Of a stretch of DNA of 64,000 nt, positions 27,911 to 35,932 are shown piece after piece. How positions within the stretch are numbered: the first letter of the stretch is position 1; the number at the start of each line of letters is the position of its first letter. The translations under genes and the position numbers were made by a program. Source of the DNA: Hyphomicrobium sp. (GTDB lineage: Bacteria; Pseudomonadota; Alphaproteobacteria; Rhizobiales; Hyphomicrobiaceae); assembly GCA_016716675.1 (NCBI GenBank), contig JADJVG010000008.1, positions 135,513 through 199,512 of the forward strand, read 5' to 3'. Below the pieces are notes generated by a model that ran no database searches, was not told where the DNA came from, and saw only the letters and a list, made by a program, of their open reading frames with translations.

Positions 27911-28522
27911 ATGAAACTGTACTTCGCACCTGGAACATGCGCGCTGGCATGTTGGATTGCACTTGAATGGTCAGGTGCCGACTACGACGTCGAAAAGGTC
28001 GACCTGAGATCAGAGAGCTATCGCAAAATCAATCCGCTTGGCACGGTTCCGGCGATCGACATTGGTGGACCGCGCCCGATGACGCAGGCCGGTGCGATCC
28101 TGTCTTACATCGCAGAACTCAATAGCCAGAGCAATCTGGGTGCAGAGCCCGGCCTTGAAGCCCGTTTCGAATTCAATGAGACCATGAATTTCCTGACGGG
28201 TGATTTTCATCCCGCCTTCTGGCCCTATTTTGTGCCGCAACGCTTCACCACGAAAAGCGATGCTGAGAGCTTAGCGGCGGTGCGCACGGCCTCTCATGCG
28301 CGCGTCGAGCGCGTGCTGGAGCATGTCGATGGCCTCATCTGCAATACGGGTCATGTTTATCGCGGCAAGCGCAGCGTTGCCGACGCCTATACGTTCGTGA
28401 TGGCGCAGTGGTCGGAGAAGTTTCCGAAGTCTTGGCGCGCCTATGGCAACCTCGCGCCCTTCATGGAGAAGATGTCGTCAGATCCTGCCGTGAAGAGGGT
28501 GCTCGAACGCTCCAAAGCCTGA
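27911..28522 (+). CDS. Glutathione S-transferase, GstA/beta-like
   Basis: A 203-residue GST starting MKLYFAPGTCALACWIALEW; the SPGTCA-like N-terminus with Cys is typical of bacterial beta-class enzymes. It has the cis-Pro segment NPLGTVPAIDI, the glutathione-binding MTQAGAILSYIAEL and the C-terminal helical domain with VADAYTFVMAQWSEKF. An upstream in-frame start at 27869 has no homology value. It is a single gene with about 400 bp of non-coding DNA upstream. Confidence 0.9.
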   Translation: MKLYFAPGTCALACWIALEWSGADYDVEKVDLRSESYRKINPLGTVPAIDIGGPRPMTQAGAILSYIAELNSQSNLGAEPGLEARFEFNETMNFLTGDFHPAFWPYFVPQRFTTKSDAESLAAVRTASHARVERVLEHVDGLICNTGHVYRGKRSVADAYTFVMAQWSEKFPKSWRAYGNLAPFMEKMSSDPAVKRVLERSKA

Positions 28523-29101
28523 CGGCGCCGGATCGGGTGACGCGCGGCCCGTGTTGGTGCACGTCGGGTCGCGAGAACCCTTGATCGCGCTCGGGATGTC
28601 CTCCCGCATCTGCGCGCATTGACGCGATCTCTGTCTCGGTCGCAGGTGGCATGGATGTACGCGTGCACTGCCGCGCCGCCATGGACGTCATTACCGCGAA
28701 GGCGGGAATCCACGACAAGCCACTGGGGGATGATGTGTTCGCGATGGGACCCGGCCTCGACACACACGCAAGATCGCTCGCTTTGATGCGCGTCGTGAGT
28801 GGCTTCCGCAGTTTGAATCCGATATAGATCAGGGAAAGGCATGACGAGGTCCGCTGATGACCAGCGCTGCACCCTTTGATTGGGCGCAACGTACCTAGCC
28901 GAGTTCGCTGGGCTACGCTACGGCGCGAGTGCAGTGCACGCCTTACTCGACATACATCACCGCGCTTTCCATATTCCGAACTACGTTATGTGCAAGGCGG
29001 AGGTATCGATACCACGTAGTCAAGAGAATGGCTCATTGGTTGCTCTCGCCGATCGCCGCCGATAGACTGTGTTGCTAGCAACAGTCATCCGGGATGTTTC
29101 T
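28523..29101. other. Repeat-bearing intergenic region
   Basis: About 580 bp without a convincing gene. It holds one copy of a dispersed repeat (28684-28770) related to one on the far side of the molybdopterin oxidoreductase gene. Confidence 0.5.
28684..28770. repeat. Dispersed repeat, copy 1
   Basis: About 85 bp related at roughly two-thirds identity (by eye) to 31356-31438 in the same orientation. Both have a short palindromic core (TACCGCGAAGGCGGGA here, ATCCCGTCGAAGGACGGGAT in copy 2). Both then run through GGGGATG, GCGATGGGAC/GCGATGCGGT and CCGGCCTCGAC/CCGACCTCAAC. This resembles the short palindromic intergenic elements common in Proteobacteria. Confidence 0.55.
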
Positions 29102-31117
29102 ATGCAAAGCGCCTCCATCATTCGCACCACGTGCCCACGCGATTGCTACGATTCCTGCGGTCTTCTGGTGAAGACGTCATCGGCCGGTGAAGTCAGCGTC
29201 GTCGGCGATCCCAGTCATGCCTTGGCGCACGGAGCGCTATGCGGAAAATGTTCGATTGCCTACAACGGCGTTTGGCGCGATGCCAAGGCGCGCCTTTCCA
29301 CGCCATTGAAGCGCGTTGGAGCTAAGGGCGAAGGCCGCTTCGAAGCTGTGACATGGGATGAAGCACTGGCCGATATTGCGCAACGGCTCAACACCATCCG
29401 CGCCAAGAACGGCGGCGGGTCAATTTTACAGACGCATTATACCGGCACCTGTTCGCTGCTCGCAGGCGTCGTGCCGATGCGCTTCTTCAACCGCATCGGC
29501 GCGACCGAAGTCGATCCCGATACGGTGTGCAACAAGGCCGGCCACGTCGCCTTGCAACTGATGTATGGAGAATCGATGCGTGGGTTCGATACCCGCACCA
29601 TCGATGGCACTAAATGTTTGATGATCTGGGGAGCCAATCCTGCGACCTCTGCGCCGCATGTGGATGAGCACTGGTTGAAGCAGACAAAGGCCCCCATCAT
29701 TGTCGTCGACCCGATCCGACACAAAACGGCCGCCGCCGCCGATATGCACTTGCAGCTCTATCCCGGCACGGATGGCGCGTTGGCGTTCGCGCTGCTCCAC
29801 GTCATTGCGGCAGCAGGCCGTATCGATCGAGCGTTCCTCAAAGCGCATACGCAGGGCTGGGATGAAATCGAACCGCAATTGGCGGCATGCACACCGGCCG
29901 TTGGCGAATCCATCACTGGCGTACCGGCGGCACTGATCGAGAAAGCGGCGCTCGCCTATGCTTCGGGGCCGTCGCTGTTATGGATGGGGCAGGGCTTCCA
30001 GCGCCAGACCTATGGCGGCAATGCCATGCGCGCGGTCGGCCTGCTTCCGGCGGCGAGCGGCAACATCGGCAAGTATGGCGCCGGCTTCCTTTATCTCAAT
30101 GGCTGGGATACGCGCGGCGTCGATGCAGGATATCTCACCGCGAGCCATCTCAATACCGAGCAGTCGCCAGCCGTCAGCCACATGGATTTGGCTGCCCGGT
30201 TAGAGCAGCCGGCAACGAAAGCGCTCGTCACCTGGAACAACAACATTGCCGTTTCCAGCCCCGAGCAGAGGCGGCTGCGGTCGGCGCTGGCACGGGAAGA
30301 TCTGTTACAGGTTACGCTCGAGCTGTTTGCAACCGACACGGCCAAATATGCCGATTACGTGCTGCCAGCCGCGAGCTTCCTTGAATTCGATGATGTGGTG
30401 ATGCCGTATTTCAATTCGTGCATATCGGTGCAGGCAGCGGCGATGCCGCCGACGGGCCAGTCGTTGCCCAATCAAGAGATCTTCCGCCGCCTCTCCAAGG
30501 CCATGGGCTTAACCGAACCTGAGCTGTTTGAAAGCGATACCAGCATTATCGCGACGCTGTTGCAGCAGGCAAAGCCCGGGCTTGATTTCGCCACGCTCGC
30601 CAAGGCCGGCACGATCTTCTATCCCGAGACTCCGGCAGTGCAGTTTGCCGAGCATAATTACAAAACAGCCTCCGGAAAAATAGAACTTGCAGGGCAGAGC
30701 TTTGTCGATGTGGGGTTGCCGCGCGCGCCTTTTGCATCAAGCGAACCGCGGCCTGAGGGGCGTGAACTGCGCATGCTGTCGCCAGCGTCGAAGTGGCTGT
30801 TGAATAGCAGCTATGGCAACGATCCGAAAATCATCAAACAGCTCGAAGCAGGGGAAGTCTATCTACATCCCGACGAAGCAAAAGCTCGAGGGCTTGCCAG
30901 CGGCAGCAAGGTGCGGCTCTCCAATGCTATAGGTGACATCACCTTGCGCTTGGCGCTGTCTGACGATGTGCCGCGTGGCGTCGTGCTGGCCCACAAGAGC
31001 CGCTGGCCGATGCCCGGTGCGTCGGAAAACATCAACGCCTTGAACCCAGGGACCAAGGCGGATTTGGCGGATAGCTGTGCCGTACACAGCATCAACGTTG
31101 CGGTAGCGCCTGCTTAG
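29102..31117 (+). CDS. Molybdopterin-dependent oxidoreductase (DMSO reductase superfamily)
   Basis: A 671-residue protein. The N-terminal [4Fe-4S] motif is C11-x3-C15-x3-C19-x27-C50 (TTCPRDCYDSCG, ALCGKC). The Mo-bis-PGD domains follow (MIWGANPATSAPH, IIVVDPIRHKTA), and the likely Mo ligand Cys is in DTVCNKAGHVALQ. The C-terminal dinucleotide-binding domain includes VYLHPDEAKARGLASGSKVR. There is no Tat signal, so it is cytoplasmic. The substrate cannot be read from sequence. ATG 29102 was chosen over TTG/GTG-type starts upstream because it precedes the Fe-S motif directly. It stands alone between two repeat-bearing regions. Confidence 0.9.
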   Translation: MQSASIIRTTCPRDCYDSCGLLVKTSSAGEVSVVGDPSHALAHGALCGKCSIAYNGVWRDAKARLSTPLKRVGAKGEGRFEAVTWDEALADIAQRLNTIRAKNGGGSILQTHYTGTCSLLAGVVPMRFFNRIGATEVDPDTVCNKAGHVALQLMYGESMRGFDTRTIDGTKCLMIWGANPATSAPHVDEHWLKQTKAPIIVVDPIRHKTAAAADMHLQLYPGTDGALAFALLHVIAAAGRIDRAFLKAHTQGWDEIEPQLAACTPAVGESITGVPAALIEKAALAYASGPSLLWMGQGFQRQTYGGNAMRAVGLLPAASGNIGKYGAGFLYLNGWDTRGVDAGYLTASHLNTEQSPAVSHMDLAARLEQPATKALVTWNNNIAVSSPEQRRLRSALAREDLLQVTLELFATDTAKYADYVLPAASFLEFDDVVMPYFNSCISVQAAAMPPTGQSLPNQEIFRRLSKAMGLTEPELFESDTSIIATLLQQAKPGLDFATLAKAGTIFYPETPAVQFAEHNYKTASGKIELAGQSFVDVGLPRAPFASSEPRPEGRELRMLSPASKWLLNSSYGNDPKIIKQLEAGEVYLHPDEAKARGLASGSKVRLSNAIGDITLRLALSDDVPRGVVLAHKSRWPMPGASENINALNPGTKADLADSCAVHSINVAVAPA

Positions 31118-31355
31118 GGCGGATTTGAACCAACTGACAACAGCACAATTCCACCATAGCCGGATTTGATCCGGCCTTTCAAAGACGTGGCGTCCTTGGT
31201 TCGTGGTGCCTGGATTGCCATGTCGTGCAAGGCCATAAAGTGGTCCGTGGACTGTTTTCAAATCGACCAGTGTGGAATCGCAATGGAGCTGCAGCAGAGA
31301 CAAAATGTTGCTGGCTGAGTTGAGAACAACCAGCGCAGCGTCGCACCACAAGCAA

Positions 31356-31438
31356 CGTCATCCCGTCGAAGGACGGGATGCAAGACAGAACCTTGGGGAT
31401 GGGATGCCCGCGATGCGGTCCGACCTCAACGCATTCGC
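31356..31438. repeat. Dispersed repeat, copy 2
   Basis: Counterpart of 28684-28770, same orientation, starting ACGTCATCCCGTCGAAGGAC. The two copies bracket the molybdopterin oxidoreductase gene. Confidence 0.55.
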
Positions 31439-31468
31439 GGCATCTGTCGTTGTGAGGCTTGTCGTGGG

Positions 31469-31486
31469 TGCCGGTCTGCACCGGCA
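31469..31486. repeat. Short palindrome TGCCGGTCTGCACCGGCA
   Basis: An inverted repeat (TGCCGGT / ACCGGCA around CTGC) directly followed by TGACGG. This is the form of a known class of short dispersed palindromes in Proteobacteria. Confidence 0.45.
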
Positions 31487-31652
31487 TGACGGAGGTTGCG
31501 CGGGCACGGCTGCGAAAAACGGCTCATAAAACCGAACCGCCGCGCGCTCGGCGGTACGAAGGTTTCGTCGCGGGTGGTGTGCGGCGAGATGGAGCGCAAT
31601 CGCGCGACGGTCATGCTACTTCTCAACTTCTTGATGGCCGGAGCATGAGGTT

Positions 31653-31692
31653 GTTGGGTTACGGCGCGCGTGCCGTACGCGCCTAACCCAAC
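31653..31692. repeat. Long imperfect palindrome
   Basis: GTTGGGTTACGGCGCG at 31653-31668 is inverted as CGCGCCTAACCCAAC at 31678-31692 with one unpaired base. It would form a stable 15-bp hairpin. It is similar in style to REP or MITE-end sequences and lies outside any gene. Confidence 0.55.
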
Positions 31693-31817
31693 CTACACAT
31701 CTTCGCTTTGTTTGTTGCGGGCTATGCATCCTGTAACCATTGGCCGGGGAAGCGGATGTTGAGCGTCTGTGCGCCGGTGGCCGAGTGGAACGCACCTCAG
31801 AGCCGTCGATCGCTCAA

Positions 31818-32606
31818 TTAGTTTCTGCTTTGCGTGCCTCTGGACAATGTAAGGTCTTCGAGCGCATCAAAGGCAAAACTAGCAACGGCGTCGCCGTTTT
31901 TGTTTCCTAGTTTTCGAAGTATCGGAGCGAATGGCATCCGCAGCCGCGCTGCAACAACCGCTGCAAACGCACGATCCATGAAATCCGTGCTATCTGCCCG
32001 TTTGCCAATATCATTGTCGTCCGGACGCTTCAGCTGTCTGACGACCCACTCCAGATTGTCCGAAATCCAACGATGGTGACGGACGTTGCCAGCACTGGCG
32101 AGCGACATGGAGTCAATACGTCTTAGGAGGTTCAGACATTTCCATTGGACGGCGCTTTCACAATCCTGCAGATGTTCAACGCACTGTGCAATGATGACAC
32201 CGTCGTCGGATGTAGCACTAGATATAACACCATCAATTGCATAGAAGCGAACTGCCTTCTCCGGATTATTTAGTAGATGAGCACACTCGCCCAATAGTGG
32301 ACGTCCTCGCCGGCCAAGCTCATAAAGTATCCAAGCACCGCTGATCACAACCTTCGGATCTGTGGATCTCAACAAACTCGTAGGTGGTTTAAGCCAAGGT
32401 CCCCATAGAAAGCCTCCAAGAGGAGGTCAACATCGGTTTCATGCTCCACGCCACGCACCACGCGAACCAGCGCTGATTGTGTGTCAACAGGCATCGAACG
32501 AACTTCCAGATATGAGCTTCTCGACAGACCCTAACAAGTCCCGCTCTCTTTCGATTTCACTGCGATGGGCCGGACCACTCGGAGTATTCTCCCCCAGCTT
32601 TTCCAT
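31818..32606 (-). pseudogene. HEAT-like protein gene with broken 5' half (possible Rhs immunity gene)
   Basis: The intact 3' part (32375 to 31818) encodes 185 residues of helical, HEAT-like repeats (PKVVISGAWILYELGRRGRP, NNPEKAVRFYAIDGVI, CESAVQWKCLNLLRRI). Upstream protein-like sequence continues in other frames: GFLWGPWLKPPTSLL in the same frame, EHETDVDLLLEAFYGDLG one frame over, and an ATG at 32606 (MEKLGENTPSGPAHRSE) in a third. Two frameshifts, near 32400 and 32500, would join them into one protein of about 260 residues. It lies just downstream of an Rhs C-terminal fragment on the same strand, where immunity genes normally sit. That role is inferred from position only. Confidence 0.5.
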
Positions 32607-32709
32607 TCGCGTTCCCGATGGCGAATGATGTCTCTTAGATTGTCGCGAATCTCTTCGTATGCCTCTTTTGGAAAGTTGAAAGAATGTCTCGGCTTTTATT
32701 CGAAGGATG

Positions 32710-33051
32710 TCACCTGTCTGACGGGTTGGGTTCGCAGACAATACGCGATGTTCGCGGCGGATACGATAGTGCGTTCGGTTTGACGCCAGGAGGCGTAAAG
32801 AATGACCTCCTGCACGGGCTTCTGCCCCGGCCGCGGTTCAGCCCGTCTAAATCGGCATCACCTAGAGGATCATTGCCAACATACGCATACAAACTCGGCC
32901 CATCGACAAGCCCCAACGGATCGGGCTGGAAGTATCGTCCGAGTGATGAATCGTAGTGGCGGTGCCGGTTGTAATGCAGGCCGCTCTTTATACGGTGCTT
33001 TGGATGCCCAACTGCATCCGCGCGACGAGCTGGAACCTCTGACCGATAGAC
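32710..33051 (-). pseudogene. Rhs/YD-repeat protein C-terminal fragment
   Basis: The frame encodes the RHS core end motif: KSGLHYNRHRHYDSSLGRYF, then QPDPLGLVDGPSLYAYVGND, then PLGDADLDGLNRG. That is the conserved boundary before the variable toxin tip. Nothing of the large Rhs core upstream is present; 28 bp further on is the end of an unrelated GcvT-like gene. The tip after the motif is short and ends at 32710, while protein-like sequence resumes in another frame (FNFPKEAYEEIRDNLRDIIR near 32680-32620). It is a truncated, decayed remnant of a polymorphic toxin. Confidence 0.72.
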
Positions 33052-33079
33052 CTAAGCGCGCGAGCCGTGCGATTGCAGT

Positions 33080-35455
33080 TTACGCCAATCCGCGCGCCCG
33101 TTTCTTTTCCGGGTCGAAGTGCGGGAGTTTCACAATATGGGCCGGTAACCGTTTCTGTTGGCCGTCGAGCTTGCCGATTTCCACGGCCGTTCCCTCCGCA
33201 GCAATTCCGGCATCGACACGGGCAAGCGCAATGTTCTTATTGAGGAGTGGCGAGCGGGTGCTGCTTGTGACGACGCCCACCTGTGCGCGGCCAATATGAA
33301 TGTGATCGCCGTGGATCACCGCTTCATTTGACAAGATGTCGAGGCCTACGAGCTTGTAGCGCGGATGCTGCTGGCGCGCGGTGAGTGCGGCCCGGCCAAT
33401 GAAGTCCGCTTGCTTGGTCTTGAGCGGCACGGTGAAGCCGATCCCAGCCTCGAAGGGGTCCGTCTCAGACGAGAAGTCATTGCCGGCAAAAATCAATCCT
33501 GCTTCGATCCGCACCATATCCAGGGCTTCGAGACCCATCGGAGCCAGGCCGTGCTTTTGTCCTGCTTCCCAGACCGCGTCGAACACGGCCAACGCATCCT
33601 TCGGATGGCAGAAGATCTCATAGCCCAGTTCGCCGGTGTACCCTGTGCGCGATACGACGACCGGCGCGCCGTCAGAATGGTTTATCCTGCCAACACAGAA
33701 GCGGAACCACTCGAGTTCGCTCAGTGTGGGTTGGGTTGGGGATGTCCAGATGATCTCTTTCAGAATGTCGCGTGACTTCGGTCCCTGCACCGCGATGTTG
33801 TGCAATTGGTCGGTCGATGAGCGAACCCAGGCTTCGTAGCCCTTGCGTTGTGCCTGCTCACGCAGCCAAATGCCCGAGTAGTCATCGCCGCCGATCCAAC
33901 GGAAATTGTTTGGACCGAGCCTGAAGGCAGTACCGTCATCAAGCATGCCGCCGTTCTCGTAACAGATGGCCGAATAGACGACGCCCCCGGTCGGCAGCTT
34001 GGCAATATCACGCGTGAGGCAATAGTTGAGCAGTGCTTCGGCGTCGGGACCAGTGACTTCGAATTTTCGAAGCGGCGACAGATCCATCACGACGGCGCGT
34101 TCGCGGCAGGCCCAGTATTCGGCAATCGGGCCTTCGCTTAGAAACTGCTTGGGTAGCCAATAACCGCGATACTCTGTGTAATTACGCGTTAGCGCTGAAA
34201 AGCGCGGATGGAAGGCAGTTTCCTGGGTCATTTGGGGATCGGCGTCCGGTGATTTTCGGTGAGCGATAGCTCTGGCGAATTTCTTTTGCGCGGAATAAGT
34301 GCGGATGTGAATGTCCGTCGGCTCCCAGGCATTGGCCGCATCGATATCGTCGGAACACGACGACGATACGCAGACAAGATCGGTCAGCGCCCGCATGAGC
34401 ACAAAGTCGCCAGGCCGCGACCACGGCTCGTCGAGATACAACTGGTTCAGATGGTCGATGTTGGTGTTATAGAAATAGTTGAGCGCCTCCCAACCCTTGC
34501 GAGGTGCGATACCGTAGGGTGCCAGAGCGGCGTTGAAGTTATCCGTGCAGTTGATATGACCGGGATAGCCCAAGTCGTCGTAATAGCGGCTGTTGCAGGC
34601 GGTGGCGAATGCATCGTGGCGGCCAACCGTGTCTTGCACGATCTCCACCAGCGGCTCGAAGTCACGGTCGAAGGCAATCGATGGCAAGCCGGGTGCCGGG
34701 TAACTGCGGCCGAGGAGGGTACGCGTGATCGTGGAATCGAGCGCAAGGTCCAGTCCCTTTTCGACTTTTCGCAGAGAAAGCGCTTGGAAGTCCGAACACT
34801 GACGGCCTGACACGTCGATAACTTGAATATATTCGCCCGCCTTCACCAAATAAGCTGATGCCGTCGCGGCCTTGATGCGGATATCCTGCAGTATATCAGC
34901 CAAGGGTTCCGGAAGAACATTGTCATTCTTTGTTGTGGGTGTTGACCGCGCGATGATCAGCTCAATATCAGTCGCGGTGTTCTGATCCTGAGGTGCCATC
35001 GGTGCGCTCGGCGCCGCGACGAGCAGGAAACCATCCCGCGCTGCGATGAAATTCGCAATTGCGCCTGGGGTGGACGTTAAGCCGAAGAGGCCAATGGATC
35101 GGGCGGCCGCGATATTGATGCCGTGACGCTGCAATTTAGCAAGGCTTCTCGCTGTGCTGTCGTCGATGCCACCAAATGCGAGACGCAACCCATCACCGTT
35201 GCCATCAGCGTTCACACCGAGCGCGCTCATATCTGAGCGGCCATCGCCACTGAAAAAGCAAATCTCGCAGGCTTGCCCGCCTTCAACATCTCGGAAAGCT
35301 AGGCGGTCTCCGGCCGCAAGTCGGACTACGAGCGATCCACCGCCGCGCACGACATGCCGCTGGTGACCACTGGGTAAACTGCGCATTCCGGGACGCAAGA
35401 TCACACTGGGAAGCACTGCATCTGGTTGCGAAGCACCGTTCAAAGAACTCTCCAA
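33080..35455 (-). CDS. DUF1989 - aminomethyltransferase (GcvT-like) fusion protein
   Basis: A 791-residue two-part protein. Residues ~20-375 match the DUF1989/urea-carboxylase-associated family (GDRLAFRDVEGGQACEICFF early, then VIDVSGRQCSDFQAL, CTDNFNAALAPYGI). Residues ~410-791 are a GcvT-like folate-binding aminomethyltransferase (YWACRERAVVMDLSPLRKFE, SRTGYTGELGYEIF, C-terminal barrel with GRAALTARQQHPRYKLVGL). GcvT proteins move one-carbon groups to tetrahydrofolate. No gcvH or gcvP is nearby, so it is probably a demethylase-type enzyme for an unknown methylated amine. The DUF1989 half may be duplicated (two related N-terminal segments). Single gene, no operon partner seen. Confidence 0.85.
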   Translation of the reverse strand: MESSLNGASQPDAVLPSVILRPGMRSLPSGHQRHVVRGGGSLVVRLAAGDRLAFRDVEGGQACEICFFSGDGRSDMSALGVNADGNGDGLRLAFGGIDDSTARSLAKLQRHGINIAAARSIGLFGLTSTPGAIANFIAARDGFLLVAAPSAPMAPQDQNTATDIELIIARSTPTTKNDNVLPEPLADILQDIRIKAATASAYLVKAGEYIQVIDVSGRQCSDFQALSLRKVEKGLDLALDSTITRTLLGRSYPAPGLPSIAFDRDFEPLVEIVQDTVGRHDAFATACNSRYYDDLGYPGHINCTDNFNAALAPYGIAPRKGWEALNYFYNTNIDHLNQLYLDEPWSRPGDFVLMRALTDLVCVSSSCSDDIDAANAWEPTDIHIRTYSAQKKFARAIAHRKSPDADPQMTQETAFHPRFSALTRNYTEYRGYWLPKQFLSEGPIAEYWACRERAVVMDLSPLRKFEVTGPDAEALLNYCLTRDIAKLPTGGVVYSAICYENGGMLDDGTAFRLGPNNFRWIGGDDYSGIWLREQAQRKGYEAWVRSSTDQLHNIAVQGPKSRDILKEIIWTSPTQPTLSELEWFRFCVGRINHSDGAPVVVSRTGYTGELGYEIFCHPKDALAVFDAVWEAGQKHGLAPMGLEALDMVRIEAGLIFAGNDFSSETDPFEAGIGFTVPLKTKQADFIGRAALTARQQHPRYKLVGLDILSNEAVIHGDHIHIGRAQVGVVTSSTRSPLLNKNIALARVDAGIAAEGTAVEIGKLDGQQKRLPAHIVKLPHFDPEKKRARGLA

Positions 35456-35655
35456 GATGTATCTTTAGTATGCAACCTTCAGTGTGCGCGCGCAAGTCGC
35501 CTGCTTCGTGTGAGCTTCACGGCGCTCCTATGCGCGTTGCAGTGTAGCACTGGGGTTCGCGTTATCGATCGCGACAGAGCGCAGAGGCGATTTCGGGGCC
35601 GTGGATTGAAGGGGTGAGACTGCAATAGGCGCCGCGCAGGCGTACCTCAGATCAG

Positions 35656-35859
35656 CTACCGGGCGTTGAGCTCAGATAATACGTGATCGACCAGCATCTC
35701 GGCGCGTCCGCTTCCACTCAGGAGGCAAAGCTCGGGGTTCTCCGACGGCTCGTACGGCGATGTGATACCGGTGAAATTGAGGATTTGGCCAGCGCGCGCC
35801 TTTTTGTAGAGCCCTTTAAGGTCGCGACTTACGCAGAAATCTAACGGCGCATCACTTAG
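35656..35859 (-). pseudogene. APS kinase (CysC) C-terminal fragment
   Basis: An open frame of 67 codons ending in TAG at 35658-35656 gives PLDFCVSRDLKGLYKKARAG, then QILNFTGITSPYEPSENPEL, ending MLVDHVLSELNAR. This is the recognisable end of adenylylsulfate kinase, whose consensus reads RDPKGLYKKAR-x-G-x-I-x-NFTGI-x-SPYE. The rest of the enzyme, including the P-loop, is missing; upstream is a stop codon and then unrelated sequence. It is a relic of a deleted cysC or cysNC gene and too short to be active. Confidence 0.75.
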
Positions 35860-35932
35860 CTAGGGCCGCATTACATGCTCGCGCCGTCGCTCGATGACGA
35901 ACTGAACGTCATGGGACGGCGTCTGCGGCTAT

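Larger units (their letters stand above)
31118..31817. other. Repeat-rich intergenic region
   Basis: About 700 bp with no convincing gene. It contains the dispersed repeat at 31356-31438, a small inverted repeat at 31469-31486 and a long palindrome at 31653-31692. Confidence 0.5.

Noticed and set aside
28880..29065. A 61-codon plus-strand frame before the molybdopterin oxidoreductase
   Set aside because: No ribosome binding site and no protein-like pattern; it lies in the repeat-bearing intergenic region.
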